NCBI GenBank assembly: GCA_014116815.1
Contig: JACGYV010000006.1
Coordinates: 14,971 to 78,970, forward strand
Reading direction: 5' to 3'
Source of the DNA: Holosporaceae bacterium 'Namur'
GTDB lineage: Bacteria; Pseudomonadota; Alphaproteobacteria; Rickettsiales; Midichloriaceae
Length of the DNA stretch: 64,000 bases
In this document: one piece after another, positions 54,742 through 63,425 of the stretch
Position numbering within the stretch: position 1 is the first letter of the stretch
Layout of the letters: every line of letters begins with the position of its first letter
Made by a program: the position numbers and the translations under genes
The notes under the pieces: generated by a model
What the model saw: the letters and a program-made list of their open reading frames with translations, nothing else
Databases searched by the model: none
Told to the model about the DNA's origin: nothing

Positions 54742-55206
54742 CTATTTTACAACAGTAACTCCTCTTCTGTTTTGGCTCCAAGAAGCTTCTTCATTACCCA
54801 TAACCGCCGGACGCTCTTTGCCGTAGCTAACGGTGGTAAGCCTACTTGATTCAATTCCGAAACCGACTAATTGGTTTTTAACTGAATTAGCTCTTCTTTC
54901 ACCTAAAGCCATGTTGTATTCTCTGGTTCCGCGTTCATCGCAGTGACCTTCTATTATGAAATTTAGATCCGGATGAGCTTTCATAAGCTCCGCTTGTCTG
55001 GCAAGCACTTCCTTACCTTCCATTGTCACATGAGAAGAATCGAATTCAAAGAAAACTTTGTCGCCGATTTTATTTTGCAGCTCATCACATACGGACGAAT
55101 ATCCCGCACCTGAACCTGTTCCTGCCCCACTTCCTGTTGTTTTGTGGCTACATGCTGTAACAAGAAGCAACGAGAATGCAGCTATCATTAATTTTGTCAT
55201 TTTCAT
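54742..55206 (-). CDS. pal: Peptidoglycan-associated lipoprotein Pal
   Basis: This 154-residue outer-membrane lipoprotein has signal MTKLMIAAFSLLLVTAC with lipidated Cys19, a Gly/Ser linker and a C-terminal OmpA-like domain. The peptidoglycan-binding motif is FIIEGHCDERGTREYNMALGERRANSV, with the usual Asp and Arg. Pal tethers the outer membrane to the wall in the Tol-Pal system. No tolB is next to it here. An AAGGAGG ribosome-binding site lies upstream. Confidence 0.95.
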   Translation of the reverse strand: MKMTKLMIAAFSLLLVTACSHKTTGSGAGTGSGAGYSSVCDELQNKIGDKVFFEFDSSHVTMEGKEVLARQAELMKAHPDLNFIIEGHCDERGTREYNMALGERRANSVKNQLVGFGIESSRLTTVSYGKERPAVMGNEEASWSQNRRGVTVVK

Positions 55207-55372
55207 TTAATCAAAGGCCTCCTTACCTTTTAGTATAAAATAGTTAAGAATATATGAAAATTCTTTAGGATTTTTAATGCCTATATATAATAAGTACCAT
55301 TATAAAAAACTATGGTCAAACGGTTTTGATTTTTTATAGTTTTTGTTTAATTAAAAAATTGAATAACTTGGC

Positions 55373-55403
55373 TATATGTTGTAATTATTCTACAGCATAT
55401 AAT
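55373..55403 (+). promoter_or_regulatory. Inverted repeat overlapping a -10 box upstream of plsC
   Basis: TATATGTTGTA (55373-55383) and TACAGCATATA (55391-55401) form an 11-base-pair inverted repeat with one G-U and a 7-base loop. The right arm overlaps a perfect TATAAT (55398-55403), 16 bases before the plsC ATG. No -35 box fits well. The leader would be very short and no ribosome-binding site is evident. Confidence 0.35.
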
Positions 55404-55418
55404 TTATATAAATTCTAA

Positions 55419-56135
55419 ATGCAAATTTTAAGATCAGCTGTATTTCATATATTTATCACCTTTTGGACAATTTTTATATTTACCTTTCTTTCCCCCTTAC
55501 TTCTTACCTTCAACTCAAGAGCGGTAACGATTATAGGCCTGGTATGGGCTAAAGTAGTGCTTTTAGCTTTAAAAATAATTTGTAAATTAAGTTATGAAGT
55601 AAGAGGGAAGGAAAATTTACCACAGGCTCCGTATATAATAACCTCAAAGCACCAATCAACTTGGGAAACAGTATTTTTAACCGCATATTTTAAAGACGCA
55701 AAATACATTTTAAAAAAGGAGCTGACCAGAATTCCTTTTTACGGGTGGTATCTACTGGCAAGCGGCATGATATATATTGATAGAAGCTTAGGTTTCAGTG
55801 CAATAAAAAAAATAGTTAAAGATACCACCATATCTTTAAAAAAAGGTAATATAATAATAATTTTCCCTGAAGGCACTAGAGTTGCACCCGGAGAATCTAA
55901 AGAAATTCAACCCGGGATAGCGGCTATTCATAAGCATAATAAGCATGTTCCTATTGTACCGGTTGCCTTAAATTCAGGAATGTTTTGGCCTAAAGGATTG
56001 AAAGTAATAAAACCGGGGAAAATTATAATTTCTTTTCTTCCTCCCTTGAATGAAGAGTTGGAGAAAGGAGAATTGTTGAAAAAATTGAAAGAAAATATTG
56101 ACTTAGAGAGTAATTTACTGGCAAATTCTAAGTAA
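55419..56135 (+). CDS. plsC: 1-acyl-sn-glycerol-3-phosphate acyltransferase
   Basis: The 238-residue membrane enzyme acylates lysophosphatidic acid to phosphatidic acid. An N-terminal hydrophobic region (about 5-55) precedes the acyltransferase domain. The HX4D motif is SKHQSTWET (His78, Glu83), a Glu variant often seen in alphaproteobacterial members. The second motif is IIFPEGTRVAPGES with the conserved FPEGTR. The AsmA-like gene starts 22 bases downstream with a GGAGG ribosome-binding site, so the two are co-transcribed. Confidence 0.93.
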   Translation: MQILRSAVFHIFITFWTIFIFTFLSPLLLTFNSRAVTIIGLVWAKVVLLALKIICKLSYEVRGKENLPQAPYIITSKHQSTWETVFLTAYFKDAKYILKKELTRIPFYGWYLLASGMIYIDRSLGFSAIKKIVKDTTISLKKGNIIIIFPEGTRVAPGESKEIQPGIAAIHKHNKHVPIVPVALNSGMFWPKGLKVIKPGKIIISFLPPLNEELEKGELLKKLKENIDLESNLLANSK

Positions 56136-56157
56136 TATAAATGCGGAGGCAAAATAA

Positions 56158-56913
56158 ATGATAAAAAGAATTTTCGGGTTTATTAGTATAACAGTAGTTT
56201 TATCATTAATTACAGGCTTCCTAGTTGTTACTTATGATATAGGTGGAATAGTTAAAAGCACATTTGAGAAAAAAGCTTCCGAATTCCTGAAAGTAGATGT
56301 GAATGTCAGAGAAATAAAACTTGATATATTTAAAGGTACTTTCATAGCTTCAGGCGTAAATATTAACAATCCTCATGGCTATACTTCTCCTCATTTCGTT
56401 GAAATTAGACAGCTATATACTAAATTTAATCCCCTCTCTTTGTTTAGTGAAAATATTACAATAAATAAGGTCACTATCGAATCCCCGAAAATGACTATTG
56501 AATTTAATCTTAAAAACAATAACTTCAGTCAAATTATTAAAAACTTAAAGGTTCAAACGCCTGAAATTCCAAAACACAATAAAGATAAGTTATATAAAGC
56601 AAAAGCAGATAGAAAAGCTGTTATACTTGAGCATTTGGAAATTAAAAATTTATATTTACATACTTTAGCGGGTGTAGTTGAAGCAAACTTAACACTAAAT
56701 AACATACATTTGAAAAATATTGGTAAAGACAATAATAAATTACTATTTGAGCAAGTCTTATTAATTGTTCTTGAGCAAATTTATAAAGATGCTCTTAAGG
56801 CTAATATTAAAAGCCCAAGTATTAATTTTGATAAGACTTTAAATAATCTTAGAGGGTCATTAAAAGACTCGGTTAAAAGTACGGAAGGTAAATTGAGATC
56901 ATTATTACAATAG
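56158..56913 (+). CDS. AsmA-like membrane-anchored protein
   Basis: The 251-residue protein has an N-terminal anchor (IFGFISITVVLSLITGFLVVTYDIG). A periplasmic part with AsmA/DUF748-type features follows: VDVNVREIKLDIFKGTFIASGVNINNPHGY, then FSENITINKVTIESPKMTIEFN. These proteins belong to the wider AsmA/TamB group implicated in phospholipid or outer-membrane-protein movement across the periplasm. At 251 residues it is a short member. Co-transcription with plsC fits a lipid role. Exact function unknown. Confidence 0.8.
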   Translation: MIKRIFGFISITVVLSLITGFLVVTYDIGGIVKSTFEKKASEFLKVDVNVREIKLDIFKGTFIASGVNINNPHGYTSPHFVEIRQLYTKFNPLSLFSENITINKVTIESPKMTIEFNLKNNNFSQIIKNLKVQTPEIPKHNKDKLYKAKADRKAVILEHLEIKNLYLHTLAGVVEANLTLNNIHLKNIGKDNNKLLFEQVLLIVLEQIYKDALKANIKSPSINFDKTLNNLRGSLKDSVKSTEGKLRSLLQ

Positions 56914-57002
56914 AGACAGTTATTTATAGCTGATTTTAGATCTATTACATTTTAATTTTTATATGCTACTATAAAACTAATACTAATTATATAGTTAACA
57001 AT

Positions 57003-57758
57003 ATGCCTTCTGAAGATATAAGATTTACTATTGATAAATATCTTGAGTCTTTAAACTTTAATCTTACTAAAGATAACCTCTTATATTGTTTAGAAACATT
57101 TACTAATAATAGAAAAAATCTAACTATTTCCGGAAAAGTTAAAATTCAAAAAACGAGCTTTATCGATCAGGATATAAGAGGTATCGATCTAAATAAATTT
57201 GATATTACTCAAGCTAGATTTATTAATACAAAAGTTGATAAAGAACAATTCAATTATATTTTAACTTATGCTAAAAAAGGGCTAACCGATATTCGGGGCA
57301 TTGATATTAAAGGCTTGGATTTAATAGACCTAAACTTATATAACATTGATTTTACTGGAGTTAGCTTTGAACAAGTTAAACTTGATAGAAAAAATATAAT
57401 TTCCCTACAGGATCAGTTAAAAAATAAAAAAGTAAATTTACGCGGAGCAGATTTACAAGGCGTGGATTTAAGCGGTGGCTATATAGTTGATAATGAACTG
57501 GGATTTAACAGTTATTGTTACTTTGATTTAGAAGACATGGATTTTAATGAAGTTAATCTTCAGTATGCTAACCTTTCAGGAGCCAAGTTAAACAGATCTA
57601 ATTTCGAAGGGGCTAACTTGAATAATGCTAAAATTGTTGCTACTTATGCCAGATATACTAATATGAAAAGAGCAAGCATGGTTGGTGCTATTTTAAAATA
57701 CTCGGATTTTTATCATTCCAACTTTGATTTTGCTAACCTTAGCAATGCTAGGGTATAA
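57003..57758 (+). CDS. Pentapeptide-repeat protein, possibly truncated by an in-frame TAA
   Basis: The 251-residue product has pentapeptide repeats (A(D/N)LxX type) from about 50 to the end: DIRGIDLNKFDITQARF, NLRGADLQGVDLSGG, then NLQYANLSGAKLNRSNFEGANLNNAKI and ANLSNARV. These form a right-handed beta-helix; some members mimic DNA or act in host interaction. The frame stops at TAA (57756), and the same frame continues downstream as the next entry. A strong ribosome-binding site stands before that second ATG, so it may be either a normal short gene pair or a split gene. Confidence 0.82.
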   Translation: MPSEDIRFTIDKYLESLNFNLTKDNLLYCLETFTNNRKNLTISGKVKIQKTSFIDQDIRGIDLNKFDITQARFINTKVDKEQFNYILTYAKKGLTDIRGIDIKGLDLIDLNLYNIDFTGVSFEQVKLDRKNIISLQDQLKNKKVNLRGADLQGVDLSGGYIVDNELGFNSYCYFDLEDMDFNEVNLQYANLSGAKLNRSNFEGANLNNAKIVATYARYTNMKRASMVGAILKYSDFYHSNFDFANLSNARV

Positions 57759-57779
57759 TACAGGAAGAGGAAATATTAT

Positions 57780-58244
57780 ATGGCAACTTTTCATGATAGT
57801 GAGCTAAAAGGGAACAAAACTCAGTTTGAGGGTGTTAGCTGGCATGGTGCGACCACTGAAGGAATAATTAATGAAACTAAAACGCCCTTACCCGGAAAAG
57901 AAGATTTAATGTTGGAATCTGAAATTATACAAAATAAAAGCATTTTTTCTTTTATAAGAGAGCTGTTTAGCAAACCGAAAGGAATAAAAGAAACAGAAAG
58001 ATTAACTCCTTCTTTACCTAACTTAGAAATATCTGCAATAGAAGATATGCCCCCTGAGAAAAATACTATGGAGGCAACGGAAGTTACATTACAGGGAATT
58101 AAGCCGGAAACTCCTATAGTGGAAAATATACCATCCGAGCCAATTATTACTGAAGCACAGGAAGCTTTACAGCAAGAAACTTCTACGGTGGAGAAGGCTA
58201 CGGTAAGAGATAAAATTATAAACTCCGATCAAATTCAAAGATAA
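57780..58244 (+). CDS. C-terminal portion or companion of the pentapeptide-repeat protein
   Basis: This 154-residue frame lies exactly in phase with the preceding pentapeptide gene, eight codons after its TAA. It begins MATFHDSELKGNKTQFEGV, which looks like the continuation of a pentapeptide coil. After about residue 45 it becomes acidic, Pro/Thr-rich and probably disordered. A purine-rich AGGAAGAGG site lies about 8 bases before the ATG, so independent translation is possible. A single stop-codon mutation in one longer gene is an equally good explanation. Confidence 0.6.
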   Translation: MATFHDSELKGNKTQFEGVSWHGATTEGIINETKTPLPGKEDLMLESEIIQNKSIFSFIRELFSKPKGIKETERLTPSLPNLEISAIEDMPPEKNTMEATEVTLQGIKPETPIVENIPSEPIITEAQEALQQETSTVEKATVRDKIINSDQIQR

Positions 58245-58304
58245 ATTTCTTATAATAAATCAAATATTTTTAAAGTCAGATTTAAAAATATAACTATTAT
58301 TAAT

Positions 58305-59150
58305 TTATCTACTTAAATTAACAACCACATAGTCAAGCTTGTTCCAATCTATTGAAGTTACAATAAATATATCATTATTAAATACTCTGGCTATACCGAC
58401 TATAATTCCGAACGGAAATATCCCTCCCATTCCCGAAGTGATTACTTGTTCACCTTCATGTATTATATTAGGATTTGTAATATATTTTGCGGCTAAAATG
58501 TTTTTATTGTTAGGGTTACCGATTGCAATCGCTTGCTCGCCGGAATCTTGAAATATGATCGGAAGTTTTGATTGAGGATCGGCTATAGTAAGAATCCTGG
58601 AAGAAGTTTCAGAGACTTCTATAATTCTACCTATAAGATCCTGATTATAAACTACTATATCATTTTCTTTTACACCATGCTTACTTCCCGCATTAATTAA
58701 CAAGTTTACATGAAAATTATCAAAACTTTTGCTGATTACCTTAGCGGTTATAAACTCATAATTTGAAGATTCGACAACATTCAATAATTTTTTTAGCGAA
58801 ACATTAAAATTAATTTCAGTTTCCATCTGTTTAAGTTGATATTTCAAGTAGGAATTTTCCTTTCTTAAAACCTCATTTTCATTAATAACGCTGGTATATC
58901 TTTCAATATCCGAAACAAGCATATTTATTGTCTCAAATGGAAAATTAATAACTTGGTATACTTGTGATATTACCTTGATCGCCTGTTTATTAACAAACTT
59001 TGAAACTATATTATTCGTGTTTAGGATAAGCATAAATATCAAGCAAAGTATAATTGCTCCGATGCTGCTGAATCTGTCGGATATTAAACCGGTAATTGTT
59101 AAAATATTCCCTTTAATAGTACTTTTTGATTTAATCGGCAGCTTACTCAT
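58305..59150 (-). CDS. mreC: Rod-shape-determining protein MreC
   Basis: The 281-residue protein has a membrane anchor at about 28-48 ([17 protein letters not shown]) and a coiled-coil region near 85-115 ([22 protein letters not shown]). Its beta-barrel domain carries MreC signatures [51 protein letters not shown] and [17 protein letters not shown]. It scaffolds wall synthesis in the periplasm with MreB and PBPs. Its ATG overlaps the last eight bases of lipA. No mreB or mreD is in the window. Confidence 0.94.
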   Translation of the reverse strand: MSKLPIKSKSTIKGNILTITGLISDRFSSIGAIILCLIFMLILNTNNIVSKFVNKQAIKVISQVYQVINFPFETINMLVSDIERYTSVINENEVLRKENSYLKYQLKQMETEINFNVSLKKLLNVVESSNYEFITAKVISKSFDNFHVNLLINAGSKHGVKENDIVVYNQDLIGRIIEVSETSSRILTIADPQSKLPIIFQDSGEQAIAIGNPNNKNILAAKYITNPNIIHEGEQVITSGMGGIFPFGIIVGIARVFNNDIFIVTSIDWNKLDYVVVNLSR

Positions 59151-60051
59151 TTTTCAAAAGCTGCTCTCTTGCTGATCTAAGTTTTATAAAATCATCCCCG
59201 GCATGGTATGATGATCTGGTAAGCGGGCTGGCCGAAACCATTAAAAACCCTTTAAACTTAGCTATTCTTTCATAGTATTCAAATTCTTCCGGGGTAACGA
59301 ACCTTTCTAACGCAGCATGAGCCGGTGTCGGTTGAAGATATTGACCTATAGTAATAAAATCCACTTCAGCTGCTCTTAAATCATCCATTACCTGCAACAC
59401 TTCCTGCTTAGTTTCCCCTAAGCCTACCATAAGGCCGGATTTAGTAAAAATATGAGGATCAAGTTTCTTTACACTATGCAATAAATTCAGTGAATGAAAA
59501 TACCTCGCTCCCGGCCTTATTTTTTGGTATAATGACGGAACTGTTTCAATATTGTGATTATATACATCAGGCATGGCTTTTACTATTTTTTCTACCGCTC
59601 CTTCTTTTCTTAAAAAATCAGGAGTTAAGATTTCAATAGTAGTACTTGGCGCCTTAGCTCTAATTTTATCAATACATTCTACAAAGTGGCTCGCCCCGCC
59701 GTCATCTAAGTCATCTCTATCGACTGAAGTTATAACTACATGCGTTAAATTAAGTTGAGAAATAGCATTAGCTAAATTTTCAGGCTCATGGGGATCAAGT
59801 TTATCCGGAATGCCGGTAGCAATATTACAAAACCTACAAGCACGAGTACAAACGCTACCTAAAATCATGACTGTAGCATGCCCTTTTTTCCAACATTCTC
59901 CGATATTCGGACAAGCTGCTTCTTCGCATACGGTATTAAGTTTATGCTTCCTAATCAGTTCATGGGTATTTAAAAATTCCTGTGAAGTAGGAGCTTTCAC
60001 CCTAATCCAATCCGGTTTTGTCGGCTTGTTGGTTGTTCGGTTTGCTAACAT
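59143..60051 (-). CDS. lipA: Lipoyl synthase
   Basis: This 302-residue radical-SAM enzyme inserts sulfur into octanoyl chains to make lipoate for pyruvate and 2-oxoglutarate dehydrogenases. The auxiliary cluster ligands Cys42, Cys47 and Cys53 lie in [14 protein letters not shown]. The radical-SAM CxxxCxxC is Cys68, Cys72 and Cys75 in [30 protein letters not shown] and [21 protein letters not shown] are typical. The gene overlaps mreC at its 3' end and follows tRNA-Ser on the same strand. Confidence 0.96.
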   Translation of the reverse strand: MLANRTTNKPTKPDWIRVKAPTSQEFLNTHELIRKHKLNTVCEEAACPNIGECWKKGHATVMILGSVCTRACRFCNIATGIPDKLDPHEPENLANAISQLNLTHVVITSVDRDDLDDGGASHFVECIDKIRAKAPSTTIEILTPDFLRKEGAVEKIVKAMPDVYNHNIETVPSLYQKIRPGARYFHSLNLLHSVKKLDPHIFTKSGLMVGLGETKQEVLQVMDDLRAAEVDFITIGQYLQPTPAHAALERFVTPEEFEYYERIAKFKGFLMVSASPLTRSSYHAGDDFIKLRSAREQLLKNE

Positions 60052-60072
60052 TTTCCATTACCAATTTTAAAA

Positions 60073-60163
60073 TGGCGGAAGGAAAGGGATTCGAACCCTT
60101 GATACCTTATTCAGATATACACGCGTTCCAGGCGTGCGCCTTCAACCGCTCGGCCATCCTTCC
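60073..60163 (-). tRNA. tRNA-Ser (GGA)
   Basis: The minus strand gives a long-variable-arm tRNA. The acceptor GGAAGGA pairs with TCCTTCC. The anticodon loop CTGGAAC has anticodon GGA. The variable arm is long, and the T loop is TTCGAAT. The discriminator G and the CCA end are encoded. Total length is 91 bases. Confidence 0.95.
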
Positions 60164-60299
60164 GAATTCATAAATTCCTACCGACTATACTAAATAAACT
60201 TTTAAAACACAAGGTGAAGGATTTAGTTAAATAACATATTCCATAGTTTCTCTATTCATGTTAAATAGTAGGCTTATCCATATATAGAATGAACTTATT

Positions 60300-61583
60300 A
60301 TGCGTTTAAGTAAATATTTTTTACCGATACTAAAAGAAACTCCGGTTGAAGCTTCAGTAGCTTCCCATCAATTAATGTTAAGAAGCGGTATGATTCGCCA
60401 ATTAACCTCCGGTATTTATAATTGGTTACCGCTGGGATTGAGAGTACTAAAAAATATAGAAAAAATTATACGAGAAGAGATGGATGCTTCCGGTGCACAA
60501 GAGGTTTTAATGCCTTGCATTCAACCGGCAGAGTTATGGAAAAAATCCGGCAGGTTCGGCGGAACCGATGATTTAAGCGAAGAAATGCTTAAAATGCAGG
60601 ATCGTCACGGTAATCAGCTATTATTTGCACCCACCGCCGAAGAGGTGATCTCCGAATTGTTTAATAATAATACACAATCCTACCGGGATTTGCCGAAAAA
60701 CTTATATCAGATAAGCTGGAAATTCAGAGATGAAATTAGGCCGCGCTTCGGGCTAATGCGCGGAAGAGAATTTCTCATGAAAGATGCTTATTCTTTTGAT
60801 ACTGATAAAGCATCCGCACTTAAAACCTATAAAACTATGATGCAAACCTATATAAATATATTTAACCGATTAGGGTTAAAGGCTATCCCCGTTACTGCCG
60901 ACAGCGGCTCAATAGGCGGTGACTATAGCCATGAATTTCATATTTTATCCGAAACCGGTGAAAGCACGATTTATTACGATAGAGAGCTGGAAAAGCACCT
61001 TAATAACAATTTTGATTTAGAATTATTTTCTAAATACTATACAGCTGATAAAGATAAACATAACCCGGAAGAATGTAAAGTTAGTGAAGAAAACTTATTA
61101 GTTAAAAAAGGGATTGAAGTCGGGCATGTATTTTATTTGGGTCAAAAATACAGTAAATCTTTAGAAGTAACCTTACAGGATAAAGACGGGCAGCTGATCT
61201 ATCCGCATATGGGTTGTTACGGAATCGGAGTATCAAGGTTAATTGCTGCAATTATTGAAGCTTCTCATGATGAGAAAGGCATTATTTGGCCGGCAAGTGT
61301 TGCACCTTTTAGCTTAGGGATGATCAACCTTAAAGCGGAAGACGAAAAATGCAATGCAGCGTGTATGCAGGTAATTAATGCAATTCCTAACGTGTTATAT
61401 GATGATACCTCGGATTCGGCAGGTGCAAAATTTGCTAAAATGGATTTAATCGGCTTACCTTGGCAGTTAGTTGTAGGCCCCAGAGGGATAAGTAATGCTG
61501 TAGTCGAGCTTAAAAACCGTAAAACCGGAGAGAAAGAGGAGATAAGCTTAGAAGCTGCAATTAATAAATTAAGGCAATGTTAG
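60300..61583 (+). CDS. proS: Prolyl-tRNA synthetase, short alphaproteobacterial type
   Basis: This 427-residue class II synthetase is about 140 residues shorter than the E. coli enzyme because it lacks the editing insertion. It has motif 1 GIYNWLPLGLRVLKNIEKIIREEMDASGAQEVLMP, motif 2 QISWKFRDEIRPRFGLMRGREFLMKDAYSFD, motif 3 YGIGVSRLIAAIIEAS, and the anticodon-binding C-terminal domain. It lacks the Ala-editing domain, as in other alphaproteobacteria. Its stop overlaps the tsaD start by seven bases. Confidence 0.96.
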   Translation: MRLSKYFLPILKETPVEASVASHQLMLRSGMIRQLTSGIYNWLPLGLRVLKNIEKIIREEMDASGAQEVLMPCIQPAELWKKSGRFGGTDDLSEEMLKMQDRHGNQLLFAPTAEEVISELFNNNTQSYRDLPKNLYQISWKFRDEIRPRFGLMRGREFLMKDAYSFDTDKASALKTYKTMMQTYINIFNRLGLKAIPVTADSGSIGGDYSHEFHILSETGESTIYYDRELEKHLNNNFDLELFSKYYTADKDKHNPEECKVSEENLLVKKGIEVGHVFYLGQKYSKSLEVTLQDKDGQLIYPHMGCYGIGVSRLIAAIIEASHDEKGIIWPASVAPFSLGMINLKAEDEKCNAACMQVINAIPNVLYDDTSDSAGAKFAKMDLIGLPWQLVVGPRGISNAVVELKNRKTGEKEEISLEAAINKLRQC

Positions 61584-62599
61584 TACTACTCGGGATTGAA
61601 AGCAGCTGTGATGAAACTTCGGTTGCAATAGTAAACCATAATAAAGAGATTTTATCTCTGTTTACACTCTCTCAACTTGAAGAGCACCAGCCGTTCGGCG
61701 GTGTAGTTCCGGAAATTGCTGCAAGAAGCCATATAGAGCAGATCATCAATCTAGTACAAAAAGCTCTTATTAATGCGGCTATTTCACTTAAAAATATCGA
61801 TGCTTTTGCGGTAACCGCAGGCCCGGGGCTTATCGGGGGTGTACTGGTCGGAGTGATGACGGCAAAAGCTCTAGCAAGCGTAGCTAAAAAACCGTTTATT
61901 GCGGTAAACCACCTGGAAGGGCACGCCTTAACGGTTAGGCTTACCTCCGATATTGAGTTCCCTTACCTTATGCTGCTGGTTTCCGGTGGGCATTGTCAGA
62001 TATTGGAAGTTTTAGGGGTAGGTAAATACAAGAGATTAGGTGCAACTTTAGATGATGCAGTTGGCGAAGCTTTTGATAAAGTAGCAAAGATGCTGGGGCT
62101 CGGTTATCCGGGAGGGGTAGAAATTGAAAAATTGGCTAAGCTCGGTAACCCTAATGCTTTTAACTTCCCTAAACCTTTACTTAATCAAAATAATTGTGAT
62201 TTTTCCTTTGCCGGCTTAAAGACAGCTGTTAAGCGAACTATCGATCAAACGGATAATATAAATAAAGCTGATGTTTGCGCTTCATTTCAGCACACGGTGG
62301 CTGAGATTCTTTGTAAAAAAGCGGAAAATGCCATAAAAATCTTTAGAGAAAGCCATCCTTATTCCAATAATTTTGTAATTGCCGGCGGTGTTGCAGCTAA
62401 CTTATATATTAGAGGAAAATTACAAGTAGTTTTAGAACGGTACAATTTCAATTTATATGCTCCACCCGTTCATTTATGCACGGATAATGCCGCGATGATT
62501 GCCTGGGTAGGGGTTGAAAGATTTAAGCTGGGCATGGTTGACTCCCTCAATTTTGAACCTCGCTCGAGATGGCCGCTTGAAGAGCTTAACGGCTTTTAA
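61577..62599 (+). CDS. tsaD: tRNA N6-adenosine threonylcarbamoyltransferase TsaD
   Basis: The 340-residue ASKHA-fold enzyme completes t6A37 formation on ANN-decoding tRNAs. LLGIESSCDETSVAIV and the metal motif FIAVNHLEGHALT (His-x3-His) are intact. Further signatures are AVTAGPGLIGGVLVGVMTAKALA, LLVSGGHCQIL, GATLDDAVGEAFDKVAKMLGLGYPGG and CTDNAAMIAWVG. Its start overlaps proS, so the two genes form one transcript. An inverted repeat lies about 55 bases after the stop. Confidence 0.97.
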   Translation: MLVLLGIESSCDETSVAIVNHNKEILSLFTLSQLEEHQPFGGVVPEIAARSHIEQIINLVQKALINAAISLKNIDAFAVTAGPGLIGGVLVGVMTAKALASVAKKPFIAVNHLEGHALTVRLTSDIEFPYLMLLVSGGHCQILEVLGVGKYKRLGATLDDAVGEAFDKVAKMLGLGYPGGVEIEKLAKLGNPNAFNFPKPLLNQNNCDFSFAGLKTAVKRTIDQTDNINKADVCASFQHTVAEILCKKAENAIKIFRESHPYSNNFVIAGGVAANLYIRGKLQVVLERYNFNLYAPPVHLCTDNAAMIAWVGVERFKLGMVDSLNFEPRSRWPLEELNGF

Positions 62600-62654
62600 T
62601 GTAATTATTTAATATTAGTCAAATTTTTTGGGTTTTGTAAGTGCTCATGTATTC

Positions 62655-62696
62655 TATAAGTAAGCTCAAGGAATTTTCCCCCGAAACTTACTTATA
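62655..62696. repeat. 10-bp inverted repeat after tsaD
   Basis: TATAAGTAAG (62655-62664) and CTTACTTATA (62687-62696) are exact reverse complements with a 22-base loop. No T run follows on either strand, so it is not a classic terminator. It may still act as a transcript end or a protein site between the convergent genes. Confidence 0.45.
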
Positions 62697-62729
62697 CTAT
62701 ATTAAAATCTATTAGAGTTTTATCTTTAT

Positions 62730-63425
62730 TTAAGATCTTTCATATGCCGGAGTTCTATCATTAAATGAAGCATTTCTGATAAATTTATCAGTTATTTCTT
62801 TAATATCTGATATAAAACATTTAGCTACTTTTTCTTCTTGAGTATTATCGCAAATCACTTCTCTTAATGCCGCACTTGCTAGAGTAGCAAAAAGTACGCT
62901 ACCAGATAATGTTACACCGGCTAAGCCTAATGATACCCCTACTATACATACTGCTGCTCCTAATCCTAAGAATATAGACGTAGCTGAATGCTCTTTTATT
63001 ACACTTAAAACTTCTTGTAAGACGGTTGGTGACTCATTATGCTTATTTGACGCAATTTCAATTATTTTATTGCTATAAATATTTACACATTGAGTAAAAT
63101 CTTCTAAAGCATATTTCTGCCGCTTGCAGGATTTTATTAGCTCAGAGTTATCGGCCTTAATTTCTTTGAACTCATCAGGATTATGAATAAATGATATTGC
63201 ATCACTATAGGTAATATTAATTTTAATTCCTTTGCTCCTCATATAGAAAGACATAGCATCATATGTTTCATGACCCAAAATATTTTCTATATCCATATTA
63301 TCCAAAGCTGTAGCAGCATCTACATTTAGCTGCTCGCCACATCTCTTTAATGCTGATTGTACGGCTTTATCTATTTTTGCTGGAAACTCTTGATTTGTTA
63401 AAAAAGGTAATTTTTTATGTAACAT
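62730..63425 (-). CDS. Uncharacterised membrane protein (231 aa)
   Basis: I do not recognise this protein. The first 140 residues are helical and soluble-looking (CGEQLNVDAATALDNMDIENIL). A Gly/Ala-rich pair of hydrophobic segments lies near 143-188 (FLGLGAAVCIVGVSLGLAGV and SGSVLFATLASAALREVI). A short charged tail follows. The segment pair with small residues suggests a hairpin membrane insertion. No signal peptide is present. It is the last gene in the window, leftward, and convergent with tsaD. A lineage-specific or effector-like role is possible but unsupported. Confidence 0.65.
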   Translation of the reverse strand: MLHKKLPFLTNQEFPAKIDKAVQSALKRCGEQLNVDAATALDNMDIENILGHETYDAMSFYMRSKGIKINITYSDAISFIHNPDEFKEIKADNSELIKSCKRQKYALEDFTQCVNIYSNKIIEIASNKHNESPTVLQEVLSVIKEHSATSIFLGLGAAVCIVGVSLGLAGVTLSGSVLFATLASAALREVICDNTQEEKVAKCFISDIKEITDKFIRNASFNDRTPAYERS

